In this document: piece after piece, positions 49,028 through 60,429 of the stretch
How positions within the stretch are numbered: the first letter of the stretch is position 1
Layout of the letters: each line of letters opens with the position of its first letter
The notes under the pieces: generated by a model
Database searches by the model: none
What the model was told of the DNA's origin: nothing
What the model saw: the letters and a program-made list of their open reading frames with translations, nothing else
Position numbers and translations under genes: made by a program
From: Myxococcales bacterium
GTDB taxonomy: Bacteria > Myxococcota_A > Polyangia > Palsa-1104 > JAEUJZ01
Length of the DNA: 64,000 nt
Assembly: GCA_016794505.1 (NCBI GenBank)
Contig: JAEUJZ010000171.1
Location: forward strand, 62,001-126,000
Direction of reading: 5' to 3'

Positions 49028-49930
49028 CTAGACGGCGATCGTGAAGCGCGCTCGGTGCGTCCCGCCGGGGGGCAGGGTGCGCAGTCCGATACCGCTGTTG
49101 AAGGCATCGGCTGGAGCGCTCCACGGCTCGATGCAGAGGAAGTCCTTGAGTGCAGTGGTCCAGACCACGATCTGCGTATAGCTGTCGTCCCAGGTCAGGG
49201 TGCGGCGCGGCTTGCCGGGAATGTCCAGGGTCGCGGTCTGCCCAAACAGATCAGACAGGTGCAGATCCTGGATGCTGGCGCCGTAGTCGATGACGCCGTC
49301 CCACTCGCCGCGCTCTCCGGTGTGGTTGTCGACCCGGCTGCGGGCGGGGATGCTGACGCGGGTCTGCGGTTTTTCTGCGTCGGTCACCAGAAAGTATGGA
49401 TGGAAACCGAAGTGCAACGGCATGGGCTTGTGCCCGGTGTTTTCGAACTCGCTCTCAAGCACCAGCGAGCGGAAGCCCGCGTGTTCGAGATCGATGGCCA
49501 AGCGATAGATGAAGTCGAACGGAAAGCTCGCCTGCGTGGCGGGGGTGCTGCGAAATTCCAGCACCAGGCGCGCTCCGCCGACTTTGTGAACGGCCCAGCT
49601 TGCCTGCCGCGCGAGCCCATGCTGCCGCATCGCGAAGCTGCGCCCCGACACTTCATAGCGATCGCCGCTGAGTGCGCCGGCAATCGGAAACAGCACGGGG
49701 ATTCCGCCCCGGACCTTCTGTGTGCGGTCGCGCAGCGTCGCCTGATCCATATAAAGGATCTCGTCACCGTCGACGCAGAAGCGAGTCACGATGCCGCCGC
49801 GCGATGGGGCCACTTCGCAGACGGCGGTGCCTGCTTCGATGCGCCAGGTCTCGATGGGATTGGCTTTGCCGGGCCCGGTGCCCCGAATGATCTTGGCCTG
49901 CGGCGGAACACGTTCAGAGGGGACAGACAT
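49028..49930 (-). CDS. Aldose 1-epimerase-family protein
   Basis: The ATG at 49930 gives 300 residues; the longer frame crosses a tandem repeat and is rejected. The galactose mutarotase-like beta-sandwich is recognisable from SRGGIVTRF and GGIPVLFPIAG. Further support comes from MRQHGLARQASW, carrying a likely active-site His, then LHFGFHPYFLV, and finally FLCIEPWSAPADAFN with the catalytic-type Glu. The family converts or binds aldoses, including glucose-6-phosphate. No sugar operon is attached, so the substrate is open. Confidence 0.82.
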   Translation of the reverse strand: MSVPSERVPPQAKIIRGTGPGKANPIETWRIEAGTAVCEVAPSRGGIVTRFCVDGDEILYMDQATLRDRTQKVRGGIPVLFPIAGALSGDRYEVSGRSFAMRQHGLARQASWAVHKVGGARLVLEFRSTPATQASFPFDFIYRLAIDLEHAGFRSLVLESEFENTGHKPMPLHFGFHPYFLVTDAEKPQTRVSIPARSRVDNHTGERGEWDGVIDYGASIQDLHLSDLFGQTATLDIPGKPRRTLTWDDSYTQIVVWTTALKDFLCIEPWSAPADAFNSGIGLRTLPPGGTHRARFTIAV

Positions 49931-50289
49931 GGGTGAGGCCAGTGTACTGGATCGCGCGCCGCGGTCTGTAGCCCGGTCTGCAGCCCGGTCTGCAGCCCGG
50001 TCTGCAGATCGATAGATCGATGCCCACGGCACCCGATCGCGCGCTCCGCCGGGCCCAACACGTGATGGCTGTGGCGCCGATCCAGCGGGACCGCACCGAA
50101 CGCATCCATCGCAAGCAGCGCCTGCCTTACGGCGCTGCGACCCAGGATGCAAAGGTGGCGGGACTGGCCGCGGCGCGACCACATGCAGCGACGGGGATTC
50201 TGAAAATACAGGGTTGAAATGGTGAGATCTCTTCGTGATAAAATGACCCGGCATCCGCGTGCGTTGGGGGCGTGGATGCAGGGGTCGGG
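49931..50289. other. Intergenic region with 12-bp tandem repeats
   Basis: A 359-base divergent spacer. It holds a four-unit repeat at 49965-50007 next to a GATCGATAGATCGAT stretch. The remainder is GC-rich without a supported gene. It probably contains the promoters for the epimerase gene and for the lipoprotein gene at 50290. Confidence 0.5.
49965..50007. repeat. 12-bp tandem repeat (CGGTCTGCAGCC), about 3.5 copies
   Basis: Head-to-tail copies, each with a CTGCAG-like core, lie 35-77 bases upstream of the epimerase start codon. They could affect its promoter or simply be slippage. There are no spacers, so this is not CRISPR. Confidence 0.75.
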
Positions 50290-50868
50290 ATGGCTGCACA
50301 GAGCGCGCTTGCAGACAGCAGATCAGGACGAAGCCCAGGCCTGCCGGCCGTGGTCGGCTCGGCCGTGTTGAGCCTCGTGCTCATCGGCCTCGGCGCGGCC
50401 TGCAACCCGACGCCGACTGCGGTCGCGGCCAACGCCTATGAGGAAGACGCCACCCCCGAAAGCCTGCCTTCGTTTGCGCTGCGCTGGCTGTTTGGCGTCG
50501 GCATGGGCAACAAAGTCAGCGACGGCCGCCTGCAGCTGTACTACGACGCGCCAGTGACTGAGTCGCAGGCGAGGGCTACGGCACGCTTCCTACGTCGCTT
50601 CGGCCTGGGCGATCGCGAGGCGCTGGTGCAGATTCGGCGGACGCAGACCAGCACGATGACAGCGCCTGCTAGCTATGAGATCCGCCTGGGCACGCCGTAT
50701 ACGCGTCGCGAGCACATCGATCGCGAGACGCGCGCCGCGTTTCAGCTTCTGGCCTTGTCGGCGGAAGGCGCAGTGTTCGACGGTGAGCCGGTCCATCTAT
50801 ACGTCTGCAATTCGATGCTGCAGCCGCTGGTCATCTTGCGGCCGCGGCTGAAGCCGCTCGCGCCATAG
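50290..50868 (+). CDS. Lipoprotein of unknown function
   Basis: The ATG at 50290 has AGGGG upstream and gives 192 residues. A hydrophobic signal ends in GAAC (C about residue 38) and is followed by NPTPTAVA. The mature part is about 150 residues of mixed alpha-beta with a DGRLQLYYDAPVTESQARA strand-helix and a RREHIDRETRAAFQLLALS helix. No family was recognised. Confidence 0.65.
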   Translation: MAAQSALADSRSGRSPGLPAVVGSAVLSLVLIGLGAACNPTPTAVAANAYEEDATPESLPSFALRWLFGVGMGNKVSDGRLQLYYDAPVTESQARATARFLRRFGLGDREALVQIRRTQTSTMTAPASYEIRLGTPYTRREHIDRETRAAFQLLALSAEGAVFDGEPVHLYVCNSMLQPLVILRPRLKPLAP

Positions 50869-50986
50869 CAGCGGCCGGCCTTCTCTCTTGTGGCTCTCGA
50901 TCCCCCCGTGCTGAGGGCTGAATTCCTGCGACCCGAGAGAAAAAAGCATCTAGGCGAATGGAAAAATTTGGCTACGATGTTTTTTT

Positions 50987-51349
50987 ATGTCATTCAAGTC
51001 ACAGTTGTTCTCTGGGGTGCTTATCTGGCTTCTTCCCGTCGCAGGGTGCTTCCTGCGACCGCAGACGGTGATTGATCGCTTTGCCGCTGAGTTTCGCTGC
51101 CCAAAGGATCAGGTCAAGGTCGAGCAGCCTGACAAGAATTCAAAGGATTTTTTCCGTGCGATTGGTTGCAATCGACGCGCGAACTATCGCTGCAGCGGCG
51201 ACTATGGCGAGTTCTGCGAGCGCATCGGCCAGCCTGAGACCATCACGCCCGAGGCTGGCGAGCTAAGTGCGAGCATGCCGCAAGGCGAGTCTTCGCCGTC
51301 GACGCCACCGACCTCATCCGCTACACAGCCCGCCGCCCCGCCGAAGTAA
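50987..51349 (+). CDS. Small Cys-rich lipoprotein
   Basis: This 120-residue protein has a signal ending in PVAGC, a standard lipobox. The mature part is short: a polar segment with FRCPKDQVKVEQ, CNRRANYRCSGDYGEFCE with paired cysteines, and a Pro/Ser/Thr tail. The ATG follows an AT-rich run in which a ribosome site is unclear. Unknown function; Myxococcota genomes commonly carry many such proteins. Confidence 0.6.
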   Translation: MSFKSQLFSGVLIWLLPVAGCFLRPQTVIDRFAAEFRCPKDQVKVEQPDKNSKDFFRAIGCNRRANYRCSGDYGEFCERIGQPETITPEAGELSASMPQGESSPSTPPTSSATQPAAPPK

Positions 51350-51568
51350 CCACCCTGCGCCGCATCTCGCGGCACGATTCCAGCCGACCTGCATCGCTCG
51401 CATCGACGCGCAGAGCGCTCGCTGGGCCAAAGGCTGCGCAGTCATCACGGGTCGTAGAGCCACGGGGAAGCGGGGCGCATCCAGGGGGGATGCCGAGAAG
51501 GCAGCGGGCGCAGAATTTCCAACGCTCGACTGGTGCCGGCAGTGGGCCACGATCTACCCTGCGTCGCG

Positions 51569-52219
51569 ATGCGGGTCCTCAGCAATACGGCCATCTCGCT
51601 GGATGGACGGATTCATACGCGCGACGAGCGTCCGCCCGTCTTGGGCTCGCGTCACGATCTGCGGCGCATGCGGGTCCTGCGCGGGCAGGTCGATGCGGTC
51701 TTGGTCGGCGGCGCCACGTTTCGTCGCTGGCCCATCGCCGCGCTGCCGGATGAAGACGCCTTGGCCCGACGCACGCAGCCATTCTGGAATATCGTGGTGA
51801 CACGCCGCGCCGATATCGTGCCAAAACCAGCATTTATTGCAGAACAACGTATCAAGAAACTGATATTAACGACTCCACAATACAAGACACCGCCGTTTGA
51901 AACAGAGATTGATGTATGTCCTCAAGAAGATATCGACGTAAAGTGGATGCTCAGGGCCCTCGAACGGCGGGGCATTGGCAGTGTCCTGATCGAGGCAGGC
52001 GGCGACTTGATCGCACAGTTTCTGGCGGCCGATTTAGTGGATGAAATGTTTGTGACGATTTGCCCCATTCTGATCGGCGGAAAAAACAGCGCAAGCCTAG
52101 TGGATGGGGGGGGATTTCTTGCAGAACAAGTACCGAAATTGACGTTGCAGCATATAGAACGAGTCGAAGACGAAGTATATCTGCATTATTTCGTGAAAAA
52201 ACGACAGAGCGACCGTTAG
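51569..52219 (+). CDS. RibD C-terminal/dihydrofolate-reductase-like protein
   Basis: The 216-residue protein begins RVLSNTAISLDGRI, the start of the RibD_C reductase fold. Its first half continues with VLGSRHDLRRMRVLRGQVDAVLVGGATF, and later it has GIGSVLIEAGGDLIAQFL and EMFVTICPILIGG. RibD reduces a pyrimidine intermediate in riboflavin synthesis, but standalone members have varied roles and no rib genes are nearby. The last two thirds of the gene are clearly less GC-rich than the first third, hinting at a mosaic origin. It converges on the response-regulator gene with a 4-base overlap. Confidence 0.82.
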   Translation: MRVLSNTAISLDGRIHTRDERPPVLGSRHDLRRMRVLRGQVDAVLVGGATFRRWPIAALPDEDALARRTQPFWNIVVTRRADIVPKPAFIAEQRIKKLILTTPQYKTPPFETEIDVCPQEDIDVKWMLRALERRGIGSVLIEAGGDLIAQFLAADLVDEMFVTICPILIGGKNSASLVDGGGFLAEQVPKLTLQHIERVEDEVYLHYFVKKRQSDR

Positions 52220-52866
52220 CTAATCAGCCCGAGCTTCTGGGCGGTCAGGGCGGCCTCGGCGCGCGATGAGACGTTGAGCTTGCGATAGATCTCTTTGACG
52301 TATCCGCAGACGGTGTGGGTGCTGATGCCAAGCATGCGAGCGGCTTCACCCTGCGTGATGCCCTTGGCGATAAGCGAAAGCACCTCGGTCTCGCGCGGGG
52401 TCAGCGCGTTCGCGATCACGGGCGGCGCAGCGTGAAAGAAGCCCAGCAGCTTGCGGGCAATCGCGGGCGACAGCGGCGGACGTCCATGGCTGATGCCCTG
52501 CAGGAGCTCGATCAGCTGCTCTTGCGGCTGGTCCTTGAGCAGGTAGCCCTGGGCCCCTGCGCGCAGGGCCGGGAACAGGTGGTGGTCATCGTCGAAAATG
52601 CTGACCACCACGCAGATCGTCTGGGGCAGGTCGCGTTTGATCTGCGCGATCAGATCGATGCCGCTGCCATCGGGTAAGCCCAGATCAATCAGCGCAAGCT
52701 GGGGCCGCGGCGAACTGATCAAGCGGGCTCTGGCATCGCGCAGCGTATCGGCAGCGACGACAGAGATGCCGGGAAAGCTGCTGGCTAGCGCCAGGCATAG
52801 CCAGGCTTGCGCGTCCCGTTGATCTTCAACCACCAGCGCACATACCGGGACCTGCTCACGGCTCAC
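52216..52866 (-). CDS. LuxR/NarL-type response regulator
   Basis: The GTG at 52866 has GGAG 5 bases upstream and gives 216 residues. The receiver shows VVEDQRDA with acidic residues at the N-terminus, phospho-acceptor D61 in LALIDLGLPDGSG, and a VVSIFDDD strand. The C-terminal LuxR helix-turn-helix reads LTPRETEVLSLIAKGITQGEAA. It should be phosphorylated by a NarL-type sensor kinase. The only such kinase in the window is at 5452-7353, about 45 kb away, so pairing is speculative. Confidence 0.92.
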   Translation of the reverse strand: MSREQVPVCALVVEDQRDAQAWLCLALASSFPGISVVAADTLRDARARLISSPRPQLALIDLGLPDGSGIDLIAQIKRDLPQTICVVVSIFDDDHHLFPALRAGAQGYLLKDQPQEQLIELLQGISHGRPPLSPAIARKLLGFFHAAPPVIANALTPRETEVLSLIAKGITQGEAARMLGISTHTVCGYVKEIYRKLNVSSRAEAALTAQKLGLIS

Positions 52867-53012
52867 GATGACTCCTGCGCGAACAGAATACCAGGGACAT
52901 CTCGGCGGCCGCTGACAAGAACGCATGGGAACGCTGGCTGCACCTTGCGCATACGTTCCCAATTCCAGGTCAGAAAAAGGAATATTTTGGGTCTGCGCTT
53001 CAGCCTTCGATC

Positions 53013-53028
53013 CCCCCTGTTCAGGGGG
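53013..53028. repeat. GC-rich hairpin upstream of a lipoprotein promoter
   Basis: CCCCCT and AGGGGG pair around a GTTC loop directly before the candidate -35 at 53029. It could end transcription from the left or be a regulator site. Confidence 0.4.
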
Positions 53029-53057
53029 TTGACCTGCATCCTGTTTTTGCCTCTATT
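53029..53057 (+). promoter_or_regulatory. Candidate promoter of the small lipoprotein gene
   Basis: TTGACC (53029-53034) and TCTATT (53052-53057) are 17 bases apart, about 90 bases before the ATG at 53151. The match is reasonable for sigma-70 but unproven. Confidence 0.4.
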
Positions 53058-53150
53058 GCCGACGGAAAATGACCCGGTTAATGTGACAGCGCACCCTGGG
53101 GTCGTGGTGTCATAGGTCGGGTGCAGAAACGCGAAGGAAAAGGAGTAATC

Positions 53151-53522
53151 ATGGGATTCCGATTTGTGCCTTGCAGCATCTTGGCTGTGTTCAGCGTCAT
53201 GCTTGGGATGGGCTGTGGTGGCAACAGTGCGAGCTGTGACATGCGCCCCAGCTCTCCGCAGTGTACGGACTGGCGCGGCTCGGTGTCGCCGGTCTGGGTG
53301 ACGCAGGAAGCGCTGTGCCGGACCCTAGGAACCACCTCGGCCGGCGGTACGTTCACGGCAGGTGCGACGTGTCCCGTGGAAGGCATGCTTGGCGGCTGCC
53401 AGGCCACGCAGGGTGACGGAAGTAAGCAGACCAACTGGTTCTATAAGAGTTCGCAGATCCCGACGGAAGCCGACGCGCAGAAGAAGTGCGACAACAAGAT
53501 GACCTGGATCCCACCGCAATAA
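53151..53522 (+). CDS. Small Cys-rich lipoprotein
   Basis: The ATG at 53151 has AAGGAG at ideal spacing and gives 123 residues. The signal ends in GMGC, followed by GGNSASC. The mature part has paired cysteines and Thr/Gly-rich turns (TTSAGGTFTAGATCPVEG). It has no recognised domain. A candidate promoter lies upstream. Confidence 0.7.
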   Translation: MGFRFVPCSILAVFSVMLGMGCGGNSASCDMRPSSPQCTDWRGSVSPVWVTQEALCRTLGTTSAGGTFTAGATCPVEGMLGGCQATQGDGSKQTNWFYKSSQIPTEADAQKKCDNKMTWIPPQ

Positions 53523-53646
53523 CCTTTGGGTCTGGCGCTGCGCCGTGTGACGCGCCGGCCTTGGGCCGGGCTCGGGTGCTAGGCGCAACGATTGGGACCC
53601 CGCGGAGCCTGGCTTTTCGTATGCTCCTCCGACTCGGAGGAACGTC

Positions 53647-55743
<2,097 letters not shown>

Positions 55744-55752
55744 GCCTTCGCC

Positions 55753-57018
55753 GTGGACGCTCCTCAGTCACCGCGCAGCGCAGATCTGTTCGAGCCGCTG
55801 CGCATCGAATCGCTCGCGCTGCGCAATCGCGTGATCAAGACCGCGACGTACGAAGGCATGGTCGTCGATGGCCTGCCCAGCGAGCTGCTCAAGCGACATC
55901 ACGTTGCCTTGGCCCGCGGTGGTGTGGCCATGACCACGGTCGCGTACTGCGCTGTATCGCCCGAGGGACGCACGTTCGCGAACCAGCTTGTGATGCGACA
56001 TGAGAGCGTGGCCGCGCTGCGCGCCTTGACCGACGCCGTGCATCGCGAAGGCGCCGCGGTGATGCTGCAGCTTGGTCACTGCGGTGGCTTCAGCAAGAAC
56101 ACGGAACTCAGCATACGAGGCCCCCTTGGACCGTCGCCTGGCTTCAATGCCTACGGCGCGCTAGTCGGGCGCCCCGTGGTTCGCGCCATGAGCCCAGCGG
56201 ACATCGAGCGCACGACCGCCGACTTCGTGCGCGCGGCGCAGCGTGCCATCGAAGCGGGCTTCGACGCCATCGAGCTTCACCTGGGTCATGGTTATCTGCT
56301 GAGTCAGTTCCTAAGTCCGCGGCTGAATCGACGGCGCGACGGCTATGGTGGCCCACTTCCGCACCGTCTGCGCTTTCCCCTGGATGTGGTGCGGCGCGTG
56401 CGTGCGGGCTTGGGGTCCCGCGTGCCGATCTTTGCCAAGATGAACCTGGATGACGGCGTGCGCGACGGGCTGCACGTCGACGAAGCGGTGCTGGTGGCAC
56501 AGGCGCTGGAAGAAGCGGGGACCAGCGCCTTGGTGCTGTCCGGCGGCCTAGTTTCACACAGTGCGCTGTACCTTCTGCGCGGCGAGCGACCGCTGCGCCA
56601 GATGATCGCCGTCGAGCCAAGCTGGCTGCAGAAGCTCGCCCTGTTCGCGTTCGGTCCGTTCTTTGTGCCCAAGACGCCGTTTACTCCGCTGTTCTTTTTG
56701 CCTTTGGCCAAGCAGGTGCGGGCGGCAGTGCGCATGCCGTTGGTCTATGTCGGCGGTGCCACCAGCCTCGATGACCTCGTGCGGGTGCGCGATGAAGGCT
56801 TCGAGCTGGTGGCCCTGGGCCGGGCGCTTCTTGCCGACCCCGACTTGATCCGGCGCTATGCCACCGGGCAAGCCACGCGCAGCGCCTGCAGTCCGTGCAA
56901 CCAGTGCATCGCCGAGATGGATCGCCCCGGCGGAGTCGTCTGTGCGCAACAGCCCGCGCAGCTTGCCCGACGGAGCGACGAGGTCCGCGCTGGCCTGCAC
57001 CTGCGCGTCTGTTCGTAG
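55753..57018 (+). CDS. NADH:flavin oxidoreductase (Old Yellow Enzyme family)
   Basis: This GTG-started 421-residue TIM-barrel flavoprotein has LFEPLRIESLALRNRVIKTAT at the start and GAAVMLQLGHCG. It then shows the family motif GFDAIELHLGHGYLLSQFLSPRLNRRRDGYGG, of which HLGHGYLLSQFLSP is the core, and a YVGGATS strand at the end. The C-terminus holds clustered cysteines (CSPCNQC and a fourth Cys after DRPGGVV), consistent with the [4Fe-4S] site of the dienoyl-CoA-reductase-like subgroup. The C-terminal FAD/NAD domains of long members are missing. It reduces activated alkenes or related compounds; substrate unknown. Confidence 0.9.
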   Translation: MDAPQSPRSADLFEPLRIESLALRNRVIKTATYEGMVVDGLPSELLKRHHVALARGGVAMTTVAYCAVSPEGRTFANQLVMRHESVAALRALTDAVHREGAAVMLQLGHCGGFSKNTELSIRGPLGPSPGFNAYGALVGRPVVRAMSPADIERTTADFVRAAQRAIEAGFDAIELHLGHGYLLSQFLSPRLNRRRDGYGGPLPHRLRFPLDVVRRVRAGLGSRVPIFAKMNLDDGVRDGLHVDEAVLVAQALEEAGTSALVLSGGLVSHSALYLLRGERPLRQMIAVEPSWLQKLALFAFGPFFVPKTPFTPLFFLPLAKQVRAAVRMPLVYVGGATSLDDLVRVRDEGFELVALGRALLADPDLIRRYATGQATRSACSPCNQCIAEMDRPGGVVCAQQPAQLARRSDEVRAGLHLRVCS

Positions 57019-57207
57019 GACGAGAGTGCGGACGCGGGCTGGCGACGCATAGCCACGCCGTGTATCGCGTTTGAGCTTGCGACAATTGGTGCGCCAGATG
57101 CAACAGTGCTTCTCGCAATTCGGGGCTTATCAGCCCTGCGCACCCTGGTTATGAATGGTGTGCGACGTTTGTTGTTGTCCCGTTCCCTCGCACTGCAAGG
57201 AGACCTC

Positions 57208-57807
57208 ATGAAGCGCTCACTGTTTCTGTCTGCAGCCCTGGCCCTGGTTTCGTTGGCTGCGCCGCGCCTGGCGGATGCCGCTGCCTGGGACATCGACGCC
57301 AGCCACTCGGCGGTGTCGTTTTCCGTTCGTCACTTGATGGTCAGCAACGTCCGCGGCGAGCTTGGCAAGGTCAGCGGCACCATCAACGTCGACGACAAAG
57401 ACATCACCAAGTCGACGGTGGAAGCGACCATCGAGGTCGCTGCGATCAACACGCGGGACGCCAAGCGCGACGAACACCTGCGCAGCCCGGACTTCCTGGA
57501 TGCGGCCAAGTTCCCAGTCATCACCTTCAAGTCGACCAAAGTGGAAAAGGCCGGCGCCGGCCTCAAGGTCACGGGCAACCTGACGCTTCGCGGCGTGACC
57601 AAGGAAGTGGTGCTGAGCGTCGAGGGGCCGATGCCCGCCGTCAAGGATCCCTGGGGCAACACGAAGAGCGGCTTCACCGCCACCGCCAAGCTGAACCGCA
57701 AAGACTTCGGCGTGAGCTGGAACAAGACCATCGATGGCGGCGGTCTGGTGGTGGGCGACGAGATCAGTGTCACGATTGACCTAGAAGTCGCGGCCAAGAA
57801 GAAGTAG
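57208..57807 (+). CDS. YceI-family periplasmic lipid-binding-like protein
   Basis: The ATG at 57208 has AGGAG upstream and gives 199 residues with a clean signal peptide ending in ADA-A. WDIDASHSAVSFSVRHLMVSNV is the classic YceI start (DASHSAVSF core). It continues with DEHLRSPDFLDAAKFPVITF and LTLRGVTKEVVL. The family folds as a lipocalin-like beta barrel that binds isoprenoids. The gene stands alone. Confidence 0.93.
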   Translation: MKRSLFLSAALALVSLAAPRLADAAAWDIDASHSAVSFSVRHLMVSNVRGELGKVSGTINVDDKDITKSTVEATIEVAAINTRDAKRDEHLRSPDFLDAAKFPVITFKSTKVEKAGAGLKVTGNLTLRGVTKEVVLSVEGPMPAVKDPWGNTKSGFTATAKLNRKDFGVSWNKTIDGGGLVVGDEISVTIDLEVAAKKK

Positions 57808-57876
57808 TCGCGCCCTGGATGCTGGATCGACGGTGCGCGATTTGATATGCGTAGGCGTCGATTGTCAGGAATGCCC

Positions 57877-58086
57877 ATGCTAAACCCCGAACTGCTCGCC
57901 ATCCTTCGTTGCCCCAAGTGTCGGGGTGTCCTTCAGGAACGATCCTCTGCATCGCCCGCAGCGAAAAGCGGCGATGCAGAGCCGGCTACGCTGGCGCTGG
58001 TCTGCGCGGCCTGCCAGCTTTCGTATGCCGTCGACGATGGCATTCCCAATCTGCTGATCGAAGAAGCGCAAAGCTGCGCCGCCTAG
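57877..58086 (+). CDS. Trm112-like small zinc protein
   Basis: The ATG at 57877 has AGGA 6 bases upstream; this gives 69 residues. LNPELLAILRCPKCRG and a later VCAACQLSYAVDDGIPNLL form the two CxxC knuckles and the ending typical of Trm112/YcaR proteins. In eukaryotes Trm112 activates several methyltransferases; bacterial homologues are less studied. Between the two cysteine pairs there is an Ala/Ser-rich insert longer than usual. Confidence 0.85.
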   Translation: MLNPELLAILRCPKCRGVLQERSSASPAAKSGDAEPATLALVCAACQLSYAVDDGIPNLLIEEAQSCAA

Positions 58087-58349
58087 CTTCGCGCGAAGTG
58101 CGACCTGCGCGATGCCGGCGGAGGCGGCCACGCGGCTAGGCACGTCGCGGCGCTATGCACAGGCTGACACCGTTTCGCGGCGTCACGCACCGGAAGATCC
58201 AGAGTCGATTCCACAGTCTGCGGCAGAGTCCTGCGAGCCGCTTGTATCGCCGGCCAATATTACTCATCCTGGATGCATCATATTGCGCCTGACGCGGGCG
58301 GCGGTGGACTTAGGAGTATTCGCCGGCCTCGGGGCGCACGGAGGGGAAT

Positions 58350-59684
58350 ATGACGGAACGGCACCGAGCGAGTCAGTCTGGGCGGGCTCTTTTGCGCCGC
58401 GCGTGGTCCCTGGGGGCCTCACGTGTCAGGAACGGCTGGCACGGAATGGGCGTGCTGGCGCTCTTGGGACTACTGGGCTGCCCGAGCAGTCCGGGAGGCG
58501 ACTCTGGGAATGACGACATGCAGCTCGGAGGCCCGGACATGGCGGCGTCCGTCGACATGGGGCCGTCGCGGAGCGAGCTTTACAACACCGATGTGACGAT
58601 CGTGTATCCGCTGCCGCCAGCCAACGACATCGGCCTGATGGTCTGGGGCAATACGCTGTCGAATAGCTATGGGCGCTTTGTGCCGCAGACCGCCTTTGCG
58701 CAGATTCCTATGCCGCTGGATCCACGGCCCGGCAGCAAGACACGCACGACGGGAATCAGCGCCTGGAACGAGCTTCGCTTGGTGGGGATTCGCCTGGATC
58801 CGTGCTTTGGATCGCGCGGCGAAGTGCCCGATGCGCAGTGCAAAAACCAAGTGCGCTTGGTGTTCCAGGGCATCCATGGCGTCAACACGACCAGCGTCGG
58901 GGAAGATGGCGCGATTCACATGCTGTATGAGCTTCCGCGGACCGAGCTTCTGACGCTGACGCGCGAGATCATCAGCCTGACCGATCGTGAAGGCGGGTAC
59001 ACGCCAGGGCCGCTGGGGGTGCATCCGATCCTGCAGCGACAAGGGGTGTGGGGTTCCTTTGCGCAGGGACTCAAAGTGCTGCTGCGGCAGTATGTCGGCG
59101 AGGATCGCGCCGTTCGCATGACGTTCTTTGCGCGCGTGGATGCGCTGCAGTCGGCGTGGCGCTTCGGTGGCTTTGATCACAAGCCGGCCGGCTGGGAACG
59201 AATCCAGATTCCGACGACGATGACGACGGAACAAGAGCTTCTGGGTGGCTTTCCCAATGCGGGAGAGCTGGCAGGCTCGACGACCACGCCGGGAACCTCG
59301 GGCGACGATGTGCGGCTGCTGATCAACAGCACCTCAGCCAACCTGGCCAACGACGCGGCCCGACGCACGGCTTTTGGCGCGGCACTGCGCATCGAGCATC
59401 CGGCCAAGCACACGCCCGATACCGTGGACTGCCTAAGCTGTCACGTGGCGATGGCGGCGCGCAGCCTGGGCGAGACGCAGTACGGGCTGAGTGCCGTGGG
59501 GCACCCGGATCGCTATACGTCGACGCGCGACCTGCGCTACACGCCGCCGGCTGAGCCGAGCCTGGAGAACCTGCACGCGCTGAGCTATCTGGGCACTGAG
59601 CTAGGCATCAACCAGCGGACCGTGAACGAGACCGCCGAGATCGCTGCAGCGCTTTCGAACCTGCTCACGAAGAAAGCGCAGTAG
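58350..59684 (+). CDS. Lipoprotein with one haem-binding motif
   Basis: The ATG at 58350 has GGAGGGG just upstream; the product is 444 residues. The signal ends in LLGC (PSSPGGDSG after it). Most of the protein is an unrecognised all-beta or mixed domain. Near the C-terminus is CLSCHVAMAARSLG, a CXXCH motif that could bind haem c. It resembles the cytochrome lipoproteins at 8253-13011 in having a lipid anchor and haem site, but shares no clear domain. Function unknown. Confidence 0.7.
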   Translation: MTERHRASQSGRALLRRAWSLGASRVRNGWHGMGVLALLGLLGCPSSPGGDSGNDDMQLGGPDMAASVDMGPSRSELYNTDVTIVYPLPPANDIGLMVWGNTLSNSYGRFVPQTAFAQIPMPLDPRPGSKTRTTGISAWNELRLVGIRLDPCFGSRGEVPDAQCKNQVRLVFQGIHGVNTTSVGEDGAIHMLYELPRTELLTLTREIISLTDREGGYTPGPLGVHPILQRQGVWGSFAQGLKVLLRQYVGEDRAVRMTFFARVDALQSAWRFGGFDHKPAGWERIQIPTTMTTEQELLGGFPNAGELAGSTTTPGTSGDDVRLLINSTSANLANDAARRTAFGAALRIEHPAKHTPDTVDCLSCHVAMAARSLGETQYGLSAVGHPDRYTSTRDLRYTPPAEPSLENLHALSYLGTELGINQRTVNETAEIAAALSNLLTKKAQ

Positions 59685-59708
59685 GACCGGTCGCGGCGTC
59701 GGGGGCCA

Positions 59709-60371
59709 TCAGGCCTGCGCGATCTGCACATCCAGGGTCTTGGCACCGGCCTGCGCCAAGAGCGCCCGATACCACGATGCGGCCTGCTGCACGCGGTCCG
59801 AGAGCCCACGCGTGCTCCATAGGATCGACAGCGTGCGGGTGGTTTCGGCCTGGGTCTTGGTGCGCTGCGCGTCTTTGACGGCGTTGGCGCAGGGACCTTG
59901 GGCGTCGGCGAGCAGCAGCAGACCTTCGAGATCAATCGTCTGCCCCGAGGCATTGAAGACATACTGATCGCCGGCCTTTCCGACGTAGATCTGAAGCGGC
60001 GGCTCGGCGCGATCGAGGTCGACCACGCTGATGGGCAACCCGCTGTGCAACGAGACCGCGTTGCATGCGTCGACGGCCAGGTTGATGCTGCCCAGCGTGC
60101 CCTCGCTGGCGGCGCGCAGTAGATATTCCGACGCAGGCTTGCCTCGACCCGTGGGCTTGTAGCCACCGTGGCGCAAGAGATCGCGGATGGCGCCACGCAC
60201 CGCGTCGTCGGCGGAAAGCGGCGCAACCGCATCCAGTTTCAGCAGCGCCAGCAGCCAGTCGGGGCTGGGCGACTCCGCGAGAGGGCAAGGAAAGATCGTG
60301 ACGAAGCCCTGCACCACCAGCAGAGGGTGAGGTGCGATCTGAACCGAAGCGACGGAATCAAGCGAGGACAT
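59709..60371 (-). CDS. B3/B4 (tRNA-editing-like) domain protein
   Basis: The ATG at 60371 gives 220 residues. SEYLLRAASEGTLGSINLAVDACNAVSLHSG and VFNASGQTIDLEGLLLLAD are the characteristic blocks of the B3_4 domain, of which NAVSLHSGLPISVVDLD is the core. A DAQRTKTQAETTRTL helix follows. In phenylalanyl-tRNA synthetase this domain edits mischarged tRNA; freestanding members may do likewise or bind other ligands. It is convergent with the preceding lipoprotein gene and lies just downstream of pfk. Confidence 0.82.
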   Translation of the reverse strand: MSSLDSVASVQIAPHPLLVVQGFVTIFPCPLAESPSPDWLLALLKLDAVAPLSADDAVRGAIRDLLRHGGYKPTGRGKPASEYLLRAASEGTLGSINLAVDACNAVSLHSGLPISVVDLDRAEPPLQIYVGKAGDQYVFNASGQTIDLEGLLLLADAQGPCANAVKDAQRTKTQAETTRTLSILWSTRGLSDRVQQAASWYRALLAQAGAKTLDVQIAQA

Positions 60372-60429
60372 GAGCCAGCGTTCTTGCACGGATGCGCGCC
60401 CGCAGGGAAGAGTCATTCGGGAAGACGAA

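Noticed and set aside
48551..49936. Long plus-strand open frame opposite the zincin-like and epimerase genes
   Set aside because: It is antisense to two supported genes, has no ribosome site and shows no recognisable domain; high-GC DNA often leaves such frames open.
49965..50007. Tandem repeats considered as a CRISPR array
   Set aside because: Units are 12 bp and directly adjacent with no spacers, and no cas genes are present.
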